Positions 12,361 to 16,922 of a DNA stretch of 16,922 nt are shown in pieces. Below the pieces are notes generated by a model that was not told the DNA's origin, did no database searches, and saw only the letters and a list, made by a program, of their open reading frames with translations. The position numbers and the translations under genes were made by a program. Within the stretch, counting starts at the first letter, position 1; each line of letters opens with the position of its first letter. This DNA comes from Rhodobacteraceae bacterium UBA1943 (lineage in GTDB: Bacteria; Pseudomonadota; Alphaproteobacteria; Rhodobacterales; Rhodobacteraceae), in assembly GCA_002336845.1 (NCBI GenBank), contig DDEX01000049.1, forward strand, positions 19,089-36,010. The letters run 5' to 3'.

Positions 12361-13644
12361 TTGGCCCAGACCGCCCCCTTTTCCCGCTTTGAATGGATGA
12401 TTGCCTGGCGCTATCTGCGCGCTCGTCGGGCCGAGGGCGGGGTGTCGGTGATGACCTGGATCAGTGTCATTGGCATCACGCTGGCGGTCTTCGCGCTGAT
12501 CGCCACCATGGCGGTGCGGGCGGGGTTCCGGTCGGAATTCGTCAACACCATTCTGGGGGCGAACGCCCATGTGACGGTCTATTCCTCGGGTCAGATGAAC
12601 GATCAGGGCCAGATGGTGCGCGGCTTTGCCGATTATGACGCGATTGCCGCCAAACTGGCCGCCGTGCCGGGTGTAACACGCGCCGCTCCGGTGGTCCGCG
12701 GGCAGGTGATGATTTCGGCCAACGGCCAGAACTCGGGCGCGGAGATCTACGGGATGAAACCTGCGGATGTGGCGACCATTCCCAGCATCGCGGGCGGCGG
12801 TGACGACATCGGCGATCTGGCGCAGTTTCCGAACGGCATCGCGCTGGGCGCGGGCATCGCGCGCGACCTGAATGTCGGAGTCGGCGACAAGGTGCGGCTG
12901 ATCTCGGCCGATGGGGTAAAGACCGCCTTCGGCACAAGCCCGCGCGTCAATGCCTATACCGTGACCTATGTCTTCACCACCGGCAGCCCTGACATCGACC
13001 GCACCCGCGCCTATCTGCCCTTCGCCGAGGCGCAGAGCTATTTCAACGCCGAAGGCCGCGCCGATGAATTCGAGGTGATGGTCACGGACCCGGAAAGCGT
13101 TGAAAAATATGGCGATGCCCTGCTGGCGGCAGGCGGGCAGAACGCCCTTGTCTGGACATGGAAGGACGGCGCGGGCAACTACCTGCGTGCCCTGACGGTC
13201 GAGGACAACATGATGTTTATCCTGATGTCCATTCTGGTCCTTATCGCCTCGATGAACATCATTTCCGGCCTTGTGATGCTGGTGAAGAACAAGGGTCGTG
13301 ACATCGGCATCCTGCGTACCATGGGGCTGACCGAAGGGGCGGTGCTGCGGGTGTTTTTCCTCTGCGGCGCAGTCACGGGGCTGGCTGGCACGATCATGGG
13401 CATTCTGCTGGGGTGCCTGTTCGCGCTGAATTTCACCGCGATCTTCGATTTCATCAACTGGGTCGCGGGCGGCGGGGTGTGGGACCCTTCGGTGCGCCCG
13501 ATCTATCACTTGTCGGCCAAGTTGCAGTGGCACGATGTGCTGGCGGCGACCGTGCTGTCCTTGATCCTGTCCTTTGCCGTCACGATCTTTCCGGCGCGGC
13601 GCGCGGCCCGCATGAACCCGGTGGAGGCGCTGCGCTATGAGTGA
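12361..13644 (+). CDS. lolC: Lipoprotein-releasing ABC transporter permease (LolC/LolE type)
   Basis: Inner-membrane subunit of the Lol complex, which lifts mature lipoproteins from the inner membrane and passes them to LolA. The 427 residues show the MacB/FtsX-like plan: an N-terminal cytoplasmic segment (FEWMIAWRYLRARR), TM1 about 30-52, a large periplasmic domain about 55-280, then three helices (about 283-307, 333-358, 393-412). The coupling stretch is KNKGRDIGILRTMG (309-322), and the tail is RAARMNPVEALRYE. TAFGTSPRV (188-196) sits where E. coli LolC has its LolA-binding hook. The start is TTG at 12361; the next Met (residue 13) would cut off conserved N-terminal residues. Only one permease is seen, so it may act as a homodimer. 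The end overlaps lolD by eight bases. Confidence 0.92.
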   Translation: MAQTAPFSRFEWMIAWRYLRARRAEGGVSVMTWISVIGITLAVFALIATMAVRAGFRSEFVNTILGANAHVTVYSSGQMNDQGQMVRGFADYDAIAAKLAAVPGVTRAAPVVRGQVMISANGQNSGAEIYGMKPADVATIPSIAGGGDDIGDLAQFPNGIALGAGIARDLNVGVGDKVRLISADGVKTAFGTSPRVNAYTVTYVFTTGSPDIDRTRAYLPFAEAQSYFNAEGRADEFEVMVTDPESVEKYGDALLAAGGQNALVWTWKDGAGNYLRALTVEDNMMFILMSILVLIASMNIISGLVMLVKNKGRDIGILRTMGLTEGAVLRVFFLCGAVTGLAGTIMGILLGCLFALNFTAIFDFINWVAGGGVWDPSVRPIYHLSAKLQWHDVLAATVLSLILSFAVTIFPARRAARMNPVEALRYE

Positions 13645-14314
13645 GTTTGCGCTGGAACTGGCCGGGCTGGAAAAGATTTACAACCGGGGCAAGCCGTCCG
13701 AGGTGTCGGTGCTGCGCGGCGCCACGCTGGAGGTGAAGCGCGGCGAGGTGGTGGCGCTGGTGGCGCCCTCTGGTGCCGGGAAATCGACGCTTTTGCATAT
13801 CGCGGGGCTGCTGGATACGCCCGACCACGGCTCGGTCGCCCTTGGCGGGCGCAATATGGTTGGCCTGTCGGACAAGGCGCGGACCGAGGCGCGGCGCGAG
13901 GAGGTGGGCTTTGTCTATCAGTTCCATCACCTTCTGCCCGAATTCACCGCGCTGGAAAACGTGGTAATCCCGCAACTGGCCAATGGCGTGACACAGGCGG
14001 TGGCGACGGCCCGCGCGATGGACCTTCTGGGGCGCGTGGGCGTGGCGGCGCGTGCCAGCCACCGGCCCGCAGCCCTTTCGGGGGGCGAGCAGCAGCGGGT
14101 TGCCTTTTGCCGGGCGCTGGCCAATCAGCCGCGCCTTCTGCTGGCGGATGAGCCGACGGGGAATCTGGACCCCGCAACATCCGATCAGGTGTTTGGTGCG
14201 CTGATGGCGCTGGTGCGCGAGACGGGGCTTGCAGCCCTGATCGCGACCCATAACATGGAACTGGCCGCCCGGATGGACCGGGTGGTGCGGCTGGATCAGG
14301 GCAGGGTTGTGTGA
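13637..14314 (+). CDS. lolD: Lipoprotein-releasing ABC transporter ATPase LolD
   Basis: Cytoplasmic ATPase that powers the Lol complex. The 225 residues include Walker A APSGAGKST (43-51), the Q-loop VYQFHHLLPEF (Q95), signature LSGGEQQRVAF (147-157), Walker B LLLADEP (E172), the D-loop GNLD and the H-loop IATHN (H205). The FHHLLPEFTALENV segment is characteristic of LolD among MacB-like ATPases. The first Walker A residue is Ala instead of the usual Gly; other P-loop residues are intact. The ATG lies inside lolC, with GGAGG (13623-13627) nine bases before it. The stop overlaps the cytochrome gene. Confidence 0.95.
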   Translation: MSEFALELAGLEKIYNRGKPSEVSVLRGATLEVKRGEVVALVAPSGAGKSTLLHIAGLLDTPDHGSVALGGRNMVGLSDKARTEARREEVGFVYQFHHLLPEFTALENVVIPQLANGVTQAVATARAMDLLGRVGVAARASHRPAALSGGEQQRVAFCRALANQPRLLLADEPTGNLDPATSDQVFGALMALVRETGLAALIATHNMELAARMDRVVRLDQGRVV

Positions 14315-14727
14315 TGGCAAGGGCGATGCGGGGCGCGGCGCTGGCCGCTGTGGCAGGTCTGGCTTTGGCCGGGTGTTTGCCCAAGGGAAAGGAAACCCCT
14401 GATCCGAAACAGGATTTCGCCGATTACTGTGCGGCCTGTCATGGCACATCCGGCAAGGGCGACGGGGTGGCCGCCGAGGGGTTGAAGAAAAAGCCCGCCG
14501 ATCTGACCGTGCTGTCAAAGACCAATCACGGGGCATTTCCCACCACGCGGGTGATGGCACAGATCTGGGGCTATGCCGGGGCAAAGGGGCAGGGCGTGAT
14601 GCCAGATTTCGCACCGCTGATGGCAGGTGAGATGGTGCCCTATGATGGCGGCGACGGTATTCAGACGCCCACGCCGGTGCGGCTGGTGGCGCTGGCGGAA
14701 TATCTGAAGACGCTGCAAGTCAACTGA
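14314..14727 (+). CDS. Lipoprotein c-type cytochrome
   Basis: Small class I-like monohaem cytochrome c, 137 residues. A lipoprotein signal peptide ends in LALAG-C21, so C21 would be lipidated. Haem is bound by CAACH (C39, C42, H43), and the likely axial Met is M96 in GQGVMPDF. The ATG at 14314 shares one base with the lolD stop; a GTG at 14311 would instead overlap as GTGA and add one residue. Residue 2 of the mature protein is Leu, not Asp, so by the E. coli rule it would go to the outer membrane; that rule is unproven for these bacteria. Its redox partner is unknown. Sitting directly after lolCD it could be one of that system's clients. Confidence 0.88.
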   Translation: MARAMRGAALAAVAGLALAGCLPKGKETPDPKQDFADYCAACHGTSGKGDGVAAEGLKKKPADLTVLSKTNHGAFPTTRVMAQIWGYAGAKGQGVMPDFAPLMAGEMVPYDGGDGIQTPTPVRLVALAEYLKTLQVN

Positions 14728-14741
14728 CGCGGCGGCGTTTG

Positions 14742-14757
14742 GCTGCCGAAAGGCGGC
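14742..14757 (+). terminator. Hairpin after the cytochrome gene (weak)
   Basis: GCTGCC pairs with GGCGGC (one G-U pair) around a GAAA tetraloop, 15 bases after the cytochrome stop. No T tract follows. A second imperfect stem (14771-14797, one bulged C) lies just after. They may separate the lol operon from the bestrophin gene only partly. Confidence 0.35.
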
Positions 14758-14817
14758 GGAAACGGCCCGGCATCCCTGCGGGCATCAAAGCAGGATGGCC
14801 CGGATGCGGAGACCCCG

Positions 14818-15708
14818 ATGATCGTTCGTGACAAACCCAGCCTTGCCGATCTGTTCACGGCCCTGCGCGGCTCGGTTCTACCCCACATCTGGCGACCCCT
14901 TGTGGCGCTGGTGCTGGTGACGGTGTTGCTGGTCATTCTGGACCACCGGCTGAAGGTGCTGCCGCATCTGGAGGGCACGGCGGTGACCGTGTTCGGTATC
15001 GGGCTGTCGCTGTTTCTGGGCTTTCGCAACAATGCCGCCTATGACCGCTGGTGGGAGGCGAGGAAGCTGTGGGGCGGCCTTTTGGCCGATCTGCGCGCCT
15101 TTGCGCGGGAGGTCGAGGTTTTCGTGCCCGATGTGGCCCTGCGCCATGCGATGTTGCGCCAGTCGCTTGGCTTTTTGCACGCGCACCGGATGAACCTGCG
15201 CAAGATCGCCTCTGATTCGACGGCCCCGCCCGAAACCCAGGCCGTGATGCATGATCCGCTGCCCGCCTGCGCCGTGATGGACCGTCTGAACGCGATGCTG
15301 GCCGAGGCCTATCGCACAGGCACCGTTGACGGGTTCGGCGCGCGCAGCCTGACGGCGCGTCTTGGCCAGATCAGCCTGCAACAGGCGGGGTGCGAGCGGA
15401 TTGCCAACAGCCCCTTGCCCTTCGTCTATTCGCTGCTGATCTACCGGACGACCTATCTTTATTGCCTTTTGCTGCCCCTGGTTCTGGCGGGACCAGCGGG
15501 GTGGCTGACACCGCTGATTGTGGGCATCGTGGCCTATGTGTTCCTTGGGCTGGCCGAGGTGACCGAGGAATTGAGCCATCCGTTCTCGACCACGGCGAAT
15601 GGCTTGCCGCTGGATGCGATCTGCCGCGCCGCTGAAATCTCATTGGCGCCGCATCTGGGCGTGGCGGCACCCACCCCCCTGAAGCCTGTGGATTATTATC
15701 TGAGCTGA
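14818..15708 (+). CDS. Bestrophin family ion channel (UPF0187)
   Basis: Predicted pentameric inner-membrane anion or cation channel; bacterial members such as the Klebsiella homologue are known channels, but the ion here is not predictable. The 296 residues have hydrophobic segments near 27-42, 54-70, 205-224 and 229-246. Conserved stretches include LGFRNNAAYDRWWEARKLWG (67-86), GCERIANSPLPFVYSLLIYR (191-210) and EELSHPFSTTANGLPLDAIC (250-269), the last matching the family's NPF-type carboxylate region. The ATG at 14818 is preceded at five bases by GGAGA (14808-14812). It is 90 bases downstream of the cytochrome gene and may be read through from the lol promoter or have its own. Confidence 0.9.
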   Translation: MIVRDKPSLADLFTALRGSVLPHIWRPLVALVLVTVLLVILDHRLKVLPHLEGTAVTVFGIGLSLFLGFRNNAAYDRWWEARKLWGGLLADLRAFAREVEVFVPDVALRHAMLRQSLGFLHAHRMNLRKIASDSTAPPETQAVMHDPLPACAVMDRLNAMLAEAYRTGTVDGFGARSLTARLGQISLQQAGCERIANSPLPFVYSLLIYRTTYLYCLLLPLVLAGPAGWLTPLIVGIVAYVFLGLAEVTEELSHPFSTTANGLPLDAICRAAEISLAPHLGVAAPTPLKPVDYYLS

Positions 15709-15747
15709 GCCGCCCTTGCCGCTTGCCCCGATCACGCGGCAGGCGGC
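15709..15747 (+). terminator. Bestrophin 3' hairpin
   Basis: Directly after the stop codon, GCCGCC (15709-15714) pairs with GGCGGC (15742-15747), and TGCCGC (15717-15722) with GCGGCA (15736-15741). This leaves a two-base bulge and a 13-base loop. Twelve GC-rich pairs should be stable. No T run follows, so it may act as a 3' end stabiliser or a Rho-assisted terminator. Confidence 0.5.
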
Positions 15748-15893
15748 CTGACCCCTGTCACACGAATGACCCTATCGCCTTCCTCGCTGCCCGCGAAGGA
15801 GCCTGCGGAACGGGCTGCGCCCGAACGCCCGCGGCAGAACAGTCACGCGCGCATCGGCAGGGCGCGGCCCGATCCCGCAGGCCCCAAATGATA

Positions 15894-15921
15894 CGCCCCC
15901 CGAGAGGAGACTCGGGGGGCG
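15894..15921. terminator. Eleven-pair GC-rich hairpin
   Basis: CGCCCCCCGAG pairs perfectly with CTCGGGGGGCG around loop AGGAGA. It is well away from both genes (185 bases after the bestrophin stop) and lacks a T tract on either strand. It could be a backup terminator or a structural repeat. Confidence 0.4.
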
Positions 15922-16063
15922 CCGCATCGGTCGGGGGAGGAGGTGCCCCGTTCCGGTATCTTTCATGCCGGGCCGAACCACGGCCCCATCCCGTTCTGTT
16001 CCTCAAGGCAGAAAAGGAAACCCGGTTTCCCCTTTCATCTTGGCAGAAATATCCTCGGGGGGT

Positions 16064-16088
16064 GCAGGGGGGCAGACAGCCCCCCTGC
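16064..16088 (-). terminator. Terminator of the aldehyde dehydrogenase gene
   Basis: Ten perfect pairs, GCAGGGGGGC (16064-16073) with GCCCCCCTGC (16079-16088), have a five-base loop. The stem lies 9 bases beyond the stop on the minus strand. After the stem the minus strand reads six C, then GAGGATATTTCTGCC, a short A/T-rich island. I recall such C-rich hairpins followed by an ATATTT island downstream of many Rhodobacteraceae genes, which supports a terminator role despite the weak T run. Confidence 0.6.
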
Positions 16089-16097
16089 GTCGCCGGA

Positions 16098-16922
16098 TCA
16101 GAAAAAGCCCAGCTTGTTCGGGTTGTAGCTGACCAGAAGGTTCTTGGTTTCCTGATAGTGGTCCAGCATCATCTTGTGGGTTTCACGCCCGATGCCCGAC
16201 TGCTTGTAGCCGCCAAAGGCCGCACCGGCAGGATAGGCATGGTAGCAGTTGGTCCAGACGCGGCCCGCCTCAATCCCGCGACCCGCGCGGTACGCCAGGT
16301 TCATGTCGCGGCTCCAGACGCCCGCGCCAAGGCCGAACACGGTGTCGTTGGCGATCTCGATCGCCTCATCGGCGGTCTTGAAGGTGGTCACAGAGCAGAC
16401 CGGCCCGAAGATTTCCTCTTGGAAGACCCGCATCTTGTTGTGGCCCTCAAAGACGGTTGGCTGAATGTAGAAGCCCTTGGCGATATCGCCGTCAAAGCTC
16501 TGGGCGGAACCGCCGGTCAGCACCTTGGCACCTTCGGCGCGGCCAATCTCCAGATAGCTGGTGATCTTGTCGAACTGCTGCTTGCTGGCCTGAGCGCCGA
16601 TCATGGTGTTGGCCGCGCGCGGGTCGCCCGCGACAATCGCCTCCACCCGTTTCAGGGCGCGTTCCATGAAGCGGTCATAGATGGATTCCTGCACCAAGGC
16701 GCGCGAAGGGCAGGTGCAAACCTCGCCCTGGTTCAGCGCGAACAGGGCAAAACCCTCTAGCGCCTTGTCGAAAAATTCGTCATCCTCGCGCATCACGTCT
16801 TCAAAGAAGATGTTCGGCGATTTGCCGCCCAGTTCCAGCGTGATGTTGGTCAGGTTGTCGGCGGCGGCCTTCATGATCGCCTTGCCCACCGGGGTCGAGC
16901 CGGTGAAGGCGATCTTGGCGAT
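16098..16922 (-). CDS. aldB: NAD-dependent aldehyde dehydrogenase, AldB/ExaC/AcoD type (5' end outside window)
   Basis: Oxidises an aldehyde, probably acetaldehyde, to the acid with NAD(P). The 274 visible residues are the C-terminal part of a protein normally about 506 long. They begin at the cofactor-binding FTGSTPVG, followed by the catalytic Glu in LELGGKSPN (codon 16833-16835). The nucleophile is the first Cys of NQGEVCTCPSR (codon 16716-16718). Then come FQEEIFGPV, VWTNCYHAYPAGAAFGGYKQ and SGIGRETHKMMLDHY. EVCTCPSR and CYHAYPAGAAFGG are distinctive of the AldB/ExaC/AcoD branch used in ethanol and acetoin metabolism. The gene converges with the bestrophin gene and its promoter is not in view, so regulation cannot be judged. 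Confidence 0.93.
   Translation of the reverse strand: MAKIAFTGSTPVGKAIMKAAADNLTNITLELGGKSPNIFFEDVMREDDEFFDKALEGFALFALNQGEVCTCPSRALVQESIYDRFMERALKRVEAIVAGDPRAANTMIGAQASKQQFDKITSYLEIGRAEGAKVLTGGSAQSFDGDIAKGFYIQPTVFEGHNKMRVFQEEIFGPVCSVTTFKTADEAIEIANDTVFGLGAGVWSRDMNLAYRAGRGIEAGRVWTNCYHAYPAGAAFGGYKQSGIGRETHKMMLDHYQETKNLLVSYNPNKLGFF

Larger units (their letters stand above)
15709..16097. other. 389-base noncoding region between convergent genes
   Basis: I see no supported gene here. The only long frame enters from the antisense of the aldehyde dehydrogenase and has no homology I recognise. The stretch holds five stem-loops: 15709-15747, 15894-15921, a six-pair stem (GGGCCG with CGGCCC) at 15970-15986, an A/T-rich bulged stem at 16013-16035, and 16064-16088. 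Two copies of GGCAGAAA (16007-16014 and 16042-16049) flank the A/T-rich stem. Confidence 0.6.

Noticed and set aside
12328..13533. 401-codon minus-strand frame opposite lolC
   Set aside because: Antisense of a clearly recognised permease; no motif.
15723..16760. 345-codon plus-strand frame running from the intergenic block into the aldehyde dehydrogenase
   Set aside because: Most of it is antisense to the dehydrogenase. The intergenic part is repeat-like and shows no conserved domain, although a short peptide there cannot be fully excluded.
1..16922. CRISPR arrays, tRNA or rRNA genes, insertion sequences, prophage or defence genes
   Set aside because: I found no spaced direct repeats, cloverleaf sequences, transposase or phage-like proteins, and no abrupt composition change.

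Overview
The window is high-GC chromosomal DNA. It most likely comes from a member of the Rhodobacteraceae (Alphaproteobacteria, Rhodobacter/Paracoccus relatives). This is inferred from the protein sequences: a short prolyl-tRNA synthetase without the editing insert, an HdaA-like DnaA homologue, a single LolC/E-type permease next to LolD, and a B12-dependent methylmalonyl-CoA mutase. Frequent GTG starts and GC-rich stem-loops fit this too. I see no phage, insertion sequence, tRNA, rRNA or CRISPR array. The region looks like stable core genome, with a few interesting couplings and repeat elements.

Layout. 1-1136 (+): C-terminal half of methylmalonyl-CoA mutase. 9947-1183 (-): a run of nine genes on one strand that could be a single long transcript. 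In order these are an AI-2E/PerM-family membrane protein, HdaA (DnaA inactivator), polyphosphate kinase Ppk1, a Ppx/GppA phosphatase, a VOC/glyoxalase-like protein, a GNAT acetyltransferase, a TerB-plus-J-domain co-chaperone, an endonuclease/exonuclease/phosphatase (EEP) enzyme and a small predicted periplasmic protein. Four junctions overlap by 1-4 bases (GTGA, TGATG, GTGA, ATGA), so translational coupling is likely. 10094-11431 (+): proS, diverging from that run across a 146-base region that carries a tandem 12-mer and a leader hairpin. 11438-11493: three mutually exclusive palindromes between the convergent ends of proS and a six-helix membrane protein (12198-11485, -). 12361-14727 (+): lolC, lolD and a lipoprotein c-type cytochrome, all overlapping. 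14818-15708 (+): a bestrophin-family channel. 15709-16097: 389 noncoding bases packed with stem-loops between convergent genes. 16098-16922 (-): C-terminal part of an AldB/ExaC/AcoD-type aldehyde dehydrogenase.

How the genes fit together. Ppk and Ppx make and break polyphosphate, and HdaA upstream of them limits replication initiation, so the minus-strand run joins replication control to a nutrient-stress polymer. LolC and LolD extract lipoproteins from the inner membrane, and the next gene encodes a lipoprotein carrying haem c, a possible client. Nothing here clearly forms an unknown system. The best leads are the TerB-J/EEP/periplasmic-protein trio with its DxDxDG-bearing nuclease, the Lol-cytochrome coupling, and the overlapping palindromes after proS.
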